Source: an uncultured Acidovorax sp.
Lineage (GTDB): Bacteria; Pseudomonadota; Gammaproteobacteria; Burkholderiales; Burkholderiaceae_C
Direction: 5' to 3'
Length of the DNA: 36,333 bases
Assembly: GCA_913774625.1 (NCBI GenBank)
Contig: CAJYHL010000038.1
Location: 1 to 36,333, forward strand
The notes beneath the pieces are model-generated. The model searched no databases. It was given only the letters and a program-made list of their open reading frames with translations, and was not told where the DNA came from. Within the stretch, counting starts at the first letter, position 1. Each line of letters begins with the position of its first letter. Positions 28,484 through 36,310 of this stretch are shown piece by piece. The position numbers were made by a program, and so were the translations under genes.

Positions 28484-29257
28484 ATGAGCGACGACGTCAT
28501 CCTCGAAACCCACAGCCTGACCAAGCAGTTCAAGGGCTTCACCGCGGTCAGCGATGTCAACCTCGCCGTGCGGCGCGGCTCCATCCACGCGCTCATCGGC
28601 CCCAACGGCGCGGGCAAGACCACCTGCTTCAACCTGCTGACCAAGTTCCTGGAGCCCAGCTCCGGCACCATCCGGTTCAACGGGCACGACATCACCCGCG
28701 AGGCCCCGGCGCAGATCGCGCGGCGCGGGGTGATCCGCTCGTTCCAGATCTCGGCCGTGTTCCCGCACCTCACGCTGCTGGAGAACGTGCGCCTGGGCCT
28801 GCAGCGCCGGCTGGGCACCTCGTTCCATTTCTGGCGCAGCGCGGCCAGCCTGCGCCAGCTCGACGGCCGCGCGATGGAGCTGCTGGCCGAAGTCGGGCTG
28901 GAAGAGCTGGCCCACGAGATGACCGTCAACCTGCCCTACGGCCGCAAGCGAGCTTTGGAGATCGCCACCACCCTGGCGATGGAGCCCGAACTGATGCTGC
29001 TGGACGAGCCCACCCAGGGCATGGGCCACGAGGACGTGGACCGCGTCACCCAGCTCATCAAGAAGGTGTCGGCCGGCCGCACCATCCTCATGGTGGAGCA
29101 CAACATGAAGGTGATCTCCACCATCGCCGACCGCATCACCGTGCTGCAGCGCGGCGCCGTCCTGGCCGAAGGCCCCTATGAAGAAGTCTCGAACAACCCG
29201 CAGGTGATGGAGGCCTACATGGGCACCACCGACGGCCAGCTCCAAGGAGCGCATTGA
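28484..29257 (+). CDS. livG: Branched-chain amino acid-type ABC transporter ATP-binding protein (LivG-like)
   Basis: Protein of 257 residues. Walker A GPNGAGKT (39-46) is intact; the signature is LPYGRKR (150-156), a common LivG variant; Walker B MLLDEP has Asp174 and Glu175, and the switch His is in MVEHNMKV. The LivG-specific stretch RGVIRSFQISAVFPHLTLLENV supports the assignment. First gene of an ABC operon for amino acids or related small carboxylic compounds; the substrate is set by the binding proteins downstream. It starts at 28484, with CAGCGCA before the ATG and no strong Shine-Dalgarno sequence. A palindromic repeat separates it from livF. Confidence 0.9.
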   Translation: MSDDVILETHSLTKQFKGFTAVSDVNLAVRRGSIHALIGPNGAGKTTCFNLLTKFLEPSSGTIRFNGHDITREAPAQIARRGVIRSFQISAVFPHLTLLENVRLGLQRRLGTSFHFWRSAASLRQLDGRAMELLAEVGLEELAHEMTVNLPYGRKRALEIATTLAMEPELMLLDEPTQGMGHEDVDRVTQLIKKVSAGRTILMVEHNMKVISTIADRITVLQRGAVLAEGPYEEVSNNPQVMEAYMGTTDGQLQGAH

Positions 29258-29269
29258 TGATGCGCCAAC

Positions 29270-29395
29270 CCCCTGTGGCGCTGCGCGCCATCCCCCTTCT
29301 CCTGCGGGAAGGGGGACGCCGCCGGTGGCCGGGCGAAGCCCGTTCCACGGCGTCCGCTGGCCTGGCCTGCTCCGCGGCCTCCGGACCGGCCAGGC
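29270..29395. repeat. Nested palindromic repeat inserted between livG and livF
   Basis: The 189-bp gap 29258-29446 has no gene and is packed with hairpins: CCCCCTTC / GAAGGGGG (29292-29299, 29308-29315), GGACGCCG / CGGCGTCC (29314-29321, 29348-29355) enclosing GGGC / GCCC (29331-29341), and GCCTGGCC / GGCCAGGC (29360-29367, 29388-29395). The composite looks like a REP/BIME-type intergenic palindrome. It could stabilise the upstream mRNA or reduce livF expression relative to livG. Confidence 0.6.
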
Positions 29396-29446
29396 TGCGC
29401 CGCGTCGATCGGCGGCTGACCGCAATCTGCGCACTGGATCACTGAG

Positions 29447-30160
29447 ATGGCTTCGACTCCCGCACTCGAAATCAGCGGCCTGCAGGCCTGGTACGGCGAA
29501 TCGCACGTGCTGCATGGCGTGGACATGGTGGTGCAGCCGGGCGAGGTGGTCACGCTGCTGGGCCGCAACGGCGCGGGCCGCACATCGACCATGCGCGCCG
29601 TGATGGGCCTGACCGGCGCGCGCAAGGGCTCGGTGAAGATCGGCGGCACCGAGACCATCGCCATGCCCACCCACCGCATCGCCCACCTGGGCGTGGGCTA
29701 CTGCCCGGAAGAGCGGGGCATCTTCTCCAGCCTGTCGTGCGAAGAGAACCTGCTGCTGCCGCCGGTGCTCAAGACCGGCACGCCGGGCATGTCCATCGAC
29801 GAGATCTACGCCATGTTCCCCAACCTGGCCGAGCGCCGCCACAGCCAGGGCACGCGCCTGTCGGGCGGCGAGCAGCAGATGCTGGCCGTGGCGCGCATCC
29901 TGCGCACGGGCGCCAAGCTGCTGCTGCTCGACGAGATATCCGAGGGCCTGGCCCCCGTGATCGTGCAGGCCCTGGCCCGCATGATCCTCATGCTGCGCCA
30001 GAAGGGCTATACGGTGGTGATGGTGGAGCAGAACTTCCGCTTCGCCGCGCCGCTGGCCGACCGTTTCTACGTCATGGAGCATGGGCGCATCGCGCTGCAG
30101 TTCGGCGCGGCCGAGCTGCAGGAACGCATGCCGGTGCTGAACGAACTGCTGGGCGTCTGA
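29447..30160 (+). CDS. livF: Branched-chain amino acid-type ABC transporter ATP-binding protein (LivF-like), Walker A Arg variant
   Basis: Protein of 237 residues. The Walker A loop reads GRNGAGRT (39-46), with Arg45 where the invariant nucleotide-binding Lys is expected; the codon is CGC at 29575-29583 region, not a frameshift effect. The other motifs are intact: signature LSGGE (138-142), Walker B LLLLDE with Asp162 and Glu163, switch region MVEQN (Gln for His, usual in LivF). In place of DEPSEGLAP it has DEISEGLAP. It would pair with LivG in the ATPase dimer. The Arg may be tolerated in this subfamily, making one site weaker. It follows livG after the palindromic repeat. Confidence 0.87.
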   Translation: MASTPALEISGLQAWYGESHVLHGVDMVVQPGEVVTLLGRNGAGRTSTMRAVMGLTGARKGSVKIGGTETIAMPTHRIAHLGVGYCPEERGIFSSLSCEENLLLPPVLKTGTPGMSIDEIYAMFPNLAERRHSQGTRLSGGEQQMLAVARILRTGAKLLLLDEISEGLAPVIVQALARMILMLRQKGYTVVMVEQNFRFAAPLADRFYVMEHGRIALQFGAAELQERMPVLNELLGV

Positions 30161-30222
30161 CGCGCCACGCCCACCCCCAACCCGGCCATCACGCATTTCC
30201 ATCACATCAAGGAGACGACCCC

Positions 30223-31434
30223 ATGCACAAGAACCGACTCACCCGTCTGGCCCTCGCGCTGGGCGCCCTGGGCCTGGCCGCAGCGGCCACCGTGCCCGCC
30301 CAGGCGCAGGACAACAAGGTCAAGATCGGCTTCATCACCGACATGTCCAGCCTCTATGCCGACGTGGAAGGCAAGAACGGCGCGACCGCCATCCAGATGG
30401 CCATCGACGACTTCGGCGGCAAGGTGCTGGGCATGCCCATCGAGCTGATCTCCGCCGACCACCAGAACAAGGCCGACATCGCCGCCAGCAAGGCGCGCGA
30501 ATGGATCGACACCCAGGGCCTGACCATGCTCTTCGGCGGCACCAATTCGGGCACGGCTCTCGCCATGGCCAAGGTGGCGCAGGAGAAGAAGCGCGTCTTC
30601 ATGGTCAACGGCGCCGGCACCTCGGCCCTGACCAACGAGCAGTGCAGCCCCTACACCGTGCATTACGCCTACGACACCGTGGCGCTCGCCAAGGGCACGG
30701 GCGGCGCCGTGGTGCAGCAGGGCGGCAAGGACTGGTTCTTCCTGACGGCCGACTACGCCTTCGGCGCGGCGCTGGAAGCCGACACGGCCAAGGTGGTCAA
30801 GGAAAAGGGCGGCCGCGTGCTGGGCAGCGTCAAGCACCCGATCAACGCCTCGGACTTCTCCTCGTTCCTGCTGCAGGCGCAGAACTCCAAGGCCCAGATC
30901 CTGGGCCTGGCGAACGCGGGCGGCGACACCATCAACTCCATCAAGGCGGCCAAGGAATTCGGCATCAACAAGACGATGAAGATCGCCGGGCTGCTGGTGT
31001 TCCTCACCGACATCCACAGCCTGGGCCTGAAGAACACCGAAGGCCTGCTGCTGACCACCAGCTGGGACTGGAACCTGGACGACAAGACGCGCGAATTCGG
31101 CCGCAAGTTCTTCGCCAAGACCAAGCGCATGCCCACCGACATCCAGGCGGCGGACTACTCCGCCACCATGAACTACCTGAAGGCCGTGCAGGCGGCCAAC
31201 AGCACCGATGCCGACAAGGTGATGGAAAAGCTCAAGTCCACGCCCATCGACGACTTCTACGCCAAGGGCGTGATCCGCCCCGACGGCCGCTTCGCCCACG
31301 ACATGTACCTGATGCAGGTGAAGTCGCAGGCCGAATCCAAGGCTCCGTGGGACTACTACAAGGTCGTCGCCAAGCTGCCCGCCGACCAGGTCTGGACCAC
31401 CAAGGCCGAGAGCAAGTGCGCGCTCTGGAAGTGA
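30223..31434 (+). CDS. ABC transporter periplasmic substrate-binding protein 1 (LivJ-type)
   Basis: Protein of 403 residues with a Sec signal peptide (about 1-29, ending AQAQ) and a type-I periplasmic binding fold (Peripla_BP_6). Stretches typical of the family: VKIGFITDMSSLYADVEGKNGATAIQMAIDDFGG and WFFLTADYAFG. Cysteines in NEQCSPY and ESKCALW could form a disulfide. AAGGAG (30209-30214) precedes the ATG, a strong ribosome site. The next gene is a close paralogue (about four-fifths identical by eye). Family members in Comamonadaceae are often annotated for branched-chain amino acids, but aromatic or other acids are possible. The substrate cannot be settled. Confidence 0.9.
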   Translation: MHKNRLTRLALALGALGLAAAATVPAQAQDNKVKIGFITDMSSLYADVEGKNGATAIQMAIDDFGGKVLGMPIELISADHQNKADIAASKAREWIDTQGLTMLFGGTNSGTALAMAKVAQEKKRVFMVNGAGTSALTNEQCSPYTVHYAYDTVALAKGTGGAVVQQGGKDWFFLTADYAFGAALEADTAKVVKEKGGRVLGSVKHPINASDFSSFLLQAQNSKAQILGLANAGGDTINSIKAAKEFGINKTMKIAGLLVFLTDIHSLGLKNTEGLLLTTSWDWNLDDKTREFGRKFFAKTKRMPTDIQAADYSATMNYLKAVQAANSTDADKVMEKLKSTPIDDFYAKGVIRPDGRFAHDMYLMQVKSQAESKAPWDYYKVVAKLPADQVWTTKAESKCALWK

Positions 31435-31567
31435 CAGTGACGCGCACGGGTACGGCGCACCGGCCCTGACCGATCGAAGGAGGGGCGGGGCGCACAGCCG
31501 GGCGTGGAAGACCCGGCGGCCCCCCGCAGACCGAAGGCACGACCACAACCCACAGGAGACGACGGAC

Positions 31568-32815
31568 ATGAAGCAGCAGCAGAAGACGACGATCGACACC
31601 ACCGCCCCGGCGGCGGCATTCCCCCGCGCCCGGCTCGCCCTGGCGCTGGCCCTGGGCCTGGCCGCTTCGGCCGGCGCGCAGGCGCAGGCGCCGGACAAGG
31701 TCAAGATCGGCTTCATCACCGACATGTCCAGCCTCTACGCCGACGTGGAGGGCAAGAACGGCGCGGTCGCCATCCAGATGGCCATCGACGACTTCGGCGG
31801 CAAGGTGCTGGGCATGCCCATCGAGCTGCTGACGGCCGACCACCAGAACAAGGCCGACATCGCCGCCAGCAAGGCGCGCGAATGGATCGACACGCAGGGC
31901 CTGAGCATGGTCTTCGGCGGCACCAATTCCGGCACGGCCCTGGCCATGGCCAAGGTGGCGCAGGAGAAGAAGCGCGTCTTCGTCAACAACGGCGCCGCCA
32001 CCTCGGCCCTGACCAACGAGCAGTGCAGCCCTTACACCGTGCATTACGCCTACGACACCGTAGCCCTGGCCAAGGGCACGGGCGCGGCGGTGGTCGATGC
32101 GGGCGGCAAGAGCTGGTTCTTCCTCACGGCGGACTACGCCTTCGGCCATGCGCTGGAGGCCGACACCTCCCGGGTGGTGAAGGAAAAGGGCGGCACGGTG
32201 CTGGGCTCGGTGCGGCACCCGCTCAACGCCTCGGACTTCTCTTCGTTCCTCCTGCAGGCGCAGAACTCCAAGGCCCAGATCCTGGGCCTGGCGAACGCGG
32301 GCGGCGACACCATCAACTCCATCAAGGCCGCCAAGGAATTCGGCATCGGCAAGACCATGAAGCTGGCGGGCCTGCTGATCTTCTTCAGCGACATACACAG
32401 CCTGGGCCTGAAGACCACCGAAGGCCTGCAGTTCACCACCAGCTGGTACTGGGACCTGAACGACGACACGCGCAAGTTCGCCGACCGCTTCATGGAAAAG
32501 ACCAAGCGCCGCCCCACCGAGATCCAGGCCGCCGACTATTCCGCCACCATGAACTACTTGAAGGCCGTGGAAGCCGCCAAGACGCTCGACGCCGACAAGG
32601 TCATGGAAGCCTGGCGCGGCATGAAGATGAACGACTTCTTCGGCTCCGGCACGCTGCGTGCCGACGGCCGCTACGTGCACGACATGTACCTCATGCAGGT
32701 CAAGTCGCCCGCCGAATCCAAGGGCACCTGGGACTACTACAAGCTCGTGAAGAAGCTGCCCGGCGACCAGGTCTTCGCCACCAAGGCCGAAAGCAAGTGC
32801 GCGCTCTGGCAATAA
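31568..32815 (+). CDS. ABC transporter periplasmic substrate-binding protein 2, tandem paralogue of the upstream gene
   Basis: Protein of 415 residues with a longer signal region (about 1-40, ending GAQAQ) than its neighbour, then the same LivJ-type fold. N-terminal two-thirds are almost identical to binding protein 1, while the last third is more diverged (for example EAWRGMKMNDFFGSG against EKLKSTPIDDFYAKG). The cysteines in NEQCSPY and ESKCALW are kept. AGGAG lies 9-13 bases before the ATG. Tandem duplication with retained cysteines but changed C-terminal lobe suggests different ligand preference while sharing one membrane complex. Confidence 0.9.
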   Translation: MKQQQKTTIDTTAPAAAFPRARLALALALGLAASAGAQAQAPDKVKIGFITDMSSLYADVEGKNGAVAIQMAIDDFGGKVLGMPIELLTADHQNKADIAASKAREWIDTQGLSMVFGGTNSGTALAMAKVAQEKKRVFVNNGAATSALTNEQCSPYTVHYAYDTVALAKGTGAAVVDAGGKSWFFLTADYAFGHALEADTSRVVKEKGGTVLGSVRHPLNASDFSSFLLQAQNSKAQILGLANAGGDTINSIKAAKEFGIGKTMKLAGLLIFFSDIHSLGLKTTEGLQFTTSWYWDLNDDTRKFADRFMEKTKRRPTEIQAADYSATMNYLKAVEAAKTLDADKVMEAWRGMKMNDFFGSGTLRADGRYVHDMYLMQVKSPAESKGTWDYYKLVKKLPGDQVFATKAESKCALWQ

Positions 32816-32908
32816 GCCTGCCGCTGCAGAGCCCCGGCCGCTGACCCGGCCTGGCTTCCTTCGGCAACTTCCCCGTCCTATCCACCACCCTTCGCGCCCG
32901 CCCCATCC

Positions 32909-33793
32909 ATGGAACTCTTCGGTGTCTCACTGCCGGCCCTGCTGAGCCAGCTCCTGCTGGGGCTGGTCAACGGCTCGTTCTACGCCATCCTCAGCCTGGG
33001 GCTGGCGGTGATCTTCGGCCTGCTCAACGTCATCAACTTCGCGCACGGCGCGCTGTTCATGATGGGCGCCCTGCTGACCTGGATGGGCATGGCCTACCTG
33101 GGCCTGAACTACTGGGTGATGCTGGTGGCCGCGCCCGTCGTGGTGGGGCTGTTCGGGGTGGTGATAGAGCGGCTGCTGCTGCGCTGGATCTACAAGCTCG
33201 ACCACCTCTACGGCCTGCTGCTCACCCTGGGGCTCACGCTGCTGATCGAGGGCGTGTTCCGCTCCATCTACGGCGTCTCCGGCCTGCGCTACGACACGCC
33301 CGACCTGCTCGAAGGCGCCACCAACCTGGGCTTCATGATCCTGCCCAACTACCGCGCCTGGGTGGTGGTGGCCTCCATCGTGGTGTGCCTTGCCACCTGG
33401 TACGTGATCGAGAAGACCAAGCTGGGCTCCTACCTGCGCGCCGGCACCGAGAACCCGCGCCTGGTCGAGGCCTTCGGCGTCAACGTGCCGGTGATGATCA
33501 CGCTCACCTACGCCTTCGGCGCGGCGCTCGCCGCCTTCGCGGGCGTGCTGGCGGCGCCGGTCTACCAGGTCACGCCGCTCATGGGGCAGAACCTCATCAT
33601 CGTGGTGTTCGCGGTGGTGGTGATCGGCGGCATGGGCTCCATCATGGGCTCCATCCTCACGGGCCTGGGCCTGGGCGTGATCGAGGGCTTCACCAAGGTG
33701 TTCTACCCCGAGGCCTCGTCCACCGTGGTCTTCGTCATCATGGTCATCGTGCTGCTCATCCGCCCGGCCGGCCTCTTCGGCAAAGAGAAATGA
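32909..33793 (+). CDS. livH: Branched-chain amino acid-type ABC transporter permease (LivH-like)
   Basis: Protein of 294 residues with about eight hydrophobic segments. LivH signature stretches are GLVNGSFYAILSLGLAVIFGLLNVINFAHGALFMMGA at the N-terminus and the ATPase-contact loop around GTENPRLVEAFGVNV. The C-terminal FAVVVIGGMGSIMGSILTGLGLG is also typical. It forms the translocation path with LivM. The start at 32909 is preceded by CGCCCCATCC without a strong Shine-Dalgarno sequence. It lies 93 bp after binding protein 2 and 55 bp before livM. Confidence 0.92.
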   Translation: MELFGVSLPALLSQLLLGLVNGSFYAILSLGLAVIFGLLNVINFAHGALFMMGALLTWMGMAYLGLNYWVMLVAAPVVVGLFGVVIERLLLRWIYKLDHLYGLLLTLGLTLLIEGVFRSIYGVSGLRYDTPDLLEGATNLGFMILPNYRAWVVVASIVVCLATWYVIEKTKLGSYLRAGTENPRLVEAFGVNVPVMITLTYAFGAALAAFAGVLAAPVYQVTPLMGQNLIIVVFAVVVIGGMGSIMGSILTGLGLGVIEGFTKVFYPEASSTVVFVIMVIVLLIRPAGLFGKEK

Positions 33794-33848
33794 ACGACGA
33801 CAACAAGAACAAAGCAGGGCAGACGACGAAGACACCCGGGGCCAACGC

Positions 33849-34859
33849 ATGAACCAAAAGAACCTCACCGCCATCGGCTACGGCCTGCTGCTCGCCGGGC
33901 TCGTCGCCGCGCCCTTCCTGGGCGCCTATCCGGTCTTCGTGATGAAGCTGATGTGCTTCGCGCTCTTCGCCTCGGCCTTCAACCTGCTGCTGGGCTACAC
34001 GGGCATGCTGTCGTTCGGGCATGCCGCCTTCCTGGGCGGCGCGGCCTACGTCACCGGCCACGTGGTCAAGGCCTGGGGCGCCACGCCCGAGCTGGGCCTG
34101 CTGGCCGGCACCCTGGCCGGCGCGCTGCTGGGGCTGGTCATGGGCTTCTTCGCCATCCGCCGCCAGGGCATCTACTCCACCATGATCACGCTGGCCCTGG
34201 CGCAGATGCTGTTCTTCGCCTGCCTGCAGGCGCCGTTCACGGGCGGCGAAGACGGCCTGCAGGGCGTGCCGCGCGGCAAGCTCTTCGGCGTGATCGACCT
34301 CTCCAGCGACCTCGCCATGTACTACGTGGCGCTGGTGGTGGTGGTGGCGGCCTTCCTGGTCATCGTGCGGACCATCCATTCGCCCTTCGGCCAGGTGCTC
34401 AAGGGCATCAAGGAAAACGAGCCGCGCGCCATCTCGCTGGGCTACGACACCAACCGCTTCAAGCTGCTGGCCTTCGTCATCTCGGCCGCCATCGCCGGGC
34501 TGGCCGGCGCGCTCAAGACCCTGGTGCTGGGCTTCGCCACGCTGTCCGATGTGCACTGGACGTCGTCGGGCCACGTCGTGCTGATGACGCTGGTGGGTGG
34601 CCTGGGCACGCTCAGCGGCCCGCTGGTCGGATCGGCCGTGGTCGTGCTGCTGGAAAACAAGATCGGTGACCTGGGCAACCTGCTGGCCTCCGTCACCGGG
34701 GTGGACTGGTTCAACACCCTGGGCGAATCGGTCACCATCGTCACCGGCCTGATCTTCGTGGTCTGCGTGCTGGCCTTCCGGCGCGGCATCATGGGCGAGA
34801 TCCTGGCCTGGCTGGAGCGGCGTCGGGCAGGGCGCAAGGGCGCGGCCGGGCCGCATTGA
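33849..34859 (+). CDS. livM: Branched-chain amino acid-type ABC transporter permease (LivM-like)
   Basis: Protein of 336 residues, about nine or ten membrane segments. LivM features include LLGYTGMLSFGHAAFLGGAAYVTG, IRRQGIYSTMITLALAQM and, in the ATPase-contact loop, GQVLKGIKENEPRAISLGYDTNRFKLLAFVISA, then GGLGTLSGPLVGSAVVV. It completes the transporter livG-livF-SBP1-SBP2-livH-livM. No terminator with a T-run is visible after it; the MITE-like element starts 48 bp downstream. Its start follows GGGGCCAACGC, again without strong Shine-Dalgarno. Confidence 0.92.
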   Translation: MNQKNLTAIGYGLLLAGLVAAPFLGAYPVFVMKLMCFALFASAFNLLLGYTGMLSFGHAAFLGGAAYVTGHVVKAWGATPELGLLAGTLAGALLGLVMGFFAIRRQGIYSTMITLALAQMLFFACLQAPFTGGEDGLQGVPRGKLFGVIDLSSDLAMYYVALVVVVAAFLVIVRTIHSPFGQVLKGIKENEPRAISLGYDTNRFKLLAFVISAAIAGLAGALKTLVLGFATLSDVHWTSSGHVVLMTLVGGLGTLSGPLVGSAVVVLLENKIGDLGNLLASVTGVDWFNTLGESVTIVTGLIFVVCVLAFRRGIMGEILAWLERRRAGRKGAAGPH

Positions 34860-34906
34860 AGCCGCGGGAGGGGCTGGCCGGCGGCCTTTGCAGGTCGGAT
34901 CGCCCC

Positions 34907-35180
34907 TTAGAACGTGTTTACGATCTCGCAGGGGATCGCGTTGGAGCGCAATCGGGATGAGTGGATGCCTCGGGTGCGCCGCATGGGCTCGTGCCCATGC
35001 AAGCAGCCGGGGCGTCCAATCGCCCGATTTCGCTCCAACCCGAAGGGCAGCGGTATGGGCGGGCGGTCTGCGGCGTTGCGGCGCTTGTGGATAGCAGTGC
35101 TATCCACTGCGCACCGCGCCTTGCATCCCATCCCGTCCACACCGCTGCGCGACCCCAGGGAGATCGTAAACACGTTCTTA
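34907..35180 (+). mobile_element. Complete MITE-like element with 18-bp terminal inverted repeats and TTA duplication
   Basis: Element 34910-35177 (268 bp) has perfect 18-bp inverted termini: GAACGTGTTTACGATCTC (34910-34927) and its reverse complement (35160-35177). TTA flanks both sides (34907-34909, 35178-35180), a 3-bp duplication of the TNA type used by some IS5-family groups. It encodes no transposase, only unlikely overlapping reading frames. Internal structure: 16-bp near-perfect repeat pair (34941-34956, 35023-35038), GCATGGGC / GCCCATGC hairpin (34981-35000), 10-bp palindrome GTGGATAGCA / TGCTATCCAC (35087-35107), and a third pair at 35047-35058 with 35137-35148. Copy 1, inverted, begins the contig. 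Confidence 0.8.
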
Positions 35181-35190
35181 GCCCTTGCCC

Positions 35191-35221
35191 ATCAAGCGCA
35201 GTCAGCTATTGAAAGAATAGC
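35191..35221 (+). repeat. REP-like element with A-rich tail (copy C), degenerate hairpin
   Basis: The tail GCTATTGAAAGAATAGC (35205-35221) and the preceding AAGCGC-N5-GCTAT match copy B before dxs (AAGCGCTGGCGGCTAT). The left arm of the hairpin is missing or degenerate. The gap 35181-35284 otherwise shows nothing recognisable. Confidence 0.45.
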
Positions 35222-35284
35222 GATGAGCAGGCTTGAAGATCGCTTCATCGATGGAAGGGCAGGGCCGGCGACGGCCGCCCTCCA

Positions 35285-36310
35285 TCACCCCAGCCGCAGC
35301 CGCTGCGCGTAGCCCGTCATCTCCAGATAGCCCTGGCCCACCACAGCCCCGGCCGCGTCGCGCAGCTCGCTCAGGCCCTCCCAATAGACGGCGCCCGTGG
35401 AACTGCTGCTGTCCAGCTCCTGGTCGTCCAGCAGCGCCCGCACGGTGAAGCGGCCCGCGGGCGTTTCCACCTGCCATTCGACCGGGTAGCGCGCCCCGGT
35501 GGCGCCGCTCTGCCAGACCCGCTGCGGGGTGAAGCGCACCGCATCGGCGCCGAAGATGCGCGGCGCCGCATCGGCCCCCGCACGCCAGGAGCCACCCGCC
35601 CACAGCGCGCTGCCATCGGCACGCCGCAGCCGGAAGGCCGTGAGCGCCGCGCCGCTGTCCAGGTTCATGCCGATCCAGTCCCAGCCCACGGCCTCGGGGT
35701 GCATCAGCGCCTCGCTCCATTCATGGTCCAGCCAGGCGCGGTGGCTCTGCGGCGGGCCGTCGGAGGCGACGGGCAGGCGCTGGCCCTCCAGCGTGATGTG
35801 CCCGCTCACCGCCAGCTGCGGCTGGCTGTAGTAGTAGCTGGCCTGCGCCGCATCGGGGCCCTTGCGCGAGAGGCCCGCGCTGCCCTGCAGCAGCACGGGC
35901 TGCGTGGTGTCGAAGCGCAGGTCCAGCGCGAAGCGGGCGGCCTGCACGCGCGCCGTGTAGCGGCTGCTGCCGGGCGTGGGGCCATCCTCGCGTCGCAGCT
36001 GCCAGTCGCGCAGGCGCACATCGGTGTCGGCCTCGGCCGCCTCGGCAATGCCGAAGCCCGCACGCGCGATGCGCTGGTCGTGCAGCAGCCTGCGGCCCTG
36101 CAGATCGGTCAGCGCCGCATGGGCGAACACCAGCTGCCGCGCCGCGAAGGCCGACTGCAGCTGCTGCGTGGCCTCCACCCGCGAGCGGAAGAACGTCACC
36201 TGGAAGCCGAAGGGCCGCCCGCCCGCCAGCGCGTGGCCGGTGATGTACCACCACTCGGTGCGCAGATCGGGGTGGCTGCCGTGGTCGCGCGGAAAGCGCA
36301 GCGTGCGCGG
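35285..36310 (-). CDS. AttH/CrtC-like lipocalin-domain protein, 5' end cut by contig end
   Basis: The reading frame is open from the contig end (36310) to the stop at 35285, giving at least 341 residues, so the true start lies beyond the window. The first residues, RTLRFPRDHGSHPDLRTEWW followed by YITGHALAGG, match the conserved N-terminal signature of AttH/carotenoid 1,2-hydratase-like proteins. Further family stretches are RAWLDHEWSEALMHPEAVGWDWIGMNLDSGAALTAFRLR. Despite the name, most members are predicted secreted lipocalin-like proteins encoded next to FtsX-type ABC transporter genes. That context is expected just outside the window. A start at 36199 (GTG) would cut off the signature and should be rejected. 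Function is not established. Confidence 0.85.
   Translation of the reverse strand, partial: PRTLRFPRDHGSHPDLRTEWWYITGHALAGGRPFGFQVTFFRSRVEATQQLQSAFAARQLVFAHAALTDLQGRRLLHDQRIARAGFGIAEAAEADTDVRLRDWQLRREDGPTPGSSRYTARVQAARFALDLRFDTTQPVLLQGSAGLSRKGPDAAQASYYYSQPQLAVSGHITLEGQRLPVASDGPPQSHRAWLDHEWSEALMHPEAVGWDWIGMNLDSGAALTAFRLRRADGSALWAGGSWRAGADAAPRIFGADAVRFTPQRVWQSGATGARYPVEWQVETPAGRFTVRALLDDQELDSSSSTGAVYWEGLSELRDAAGAVVGQGYLEMTGYAQRLRLG

Noticed and set aside
34907-35173. 88-residue frames on both strands spanning the MITE-like element
   Set aside because: Both read through the terminal repeats (MFTIS... to ...EIVNTF) and reflect the palindrome; no ribosome site or family.
36197-36199. GTG at 36199 as start of the AttH-like gene
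   Set aside because: The conserved HPDLRTEWWYITGH signature lies upstream of it in the same frame, so the gene continues past the contig end.
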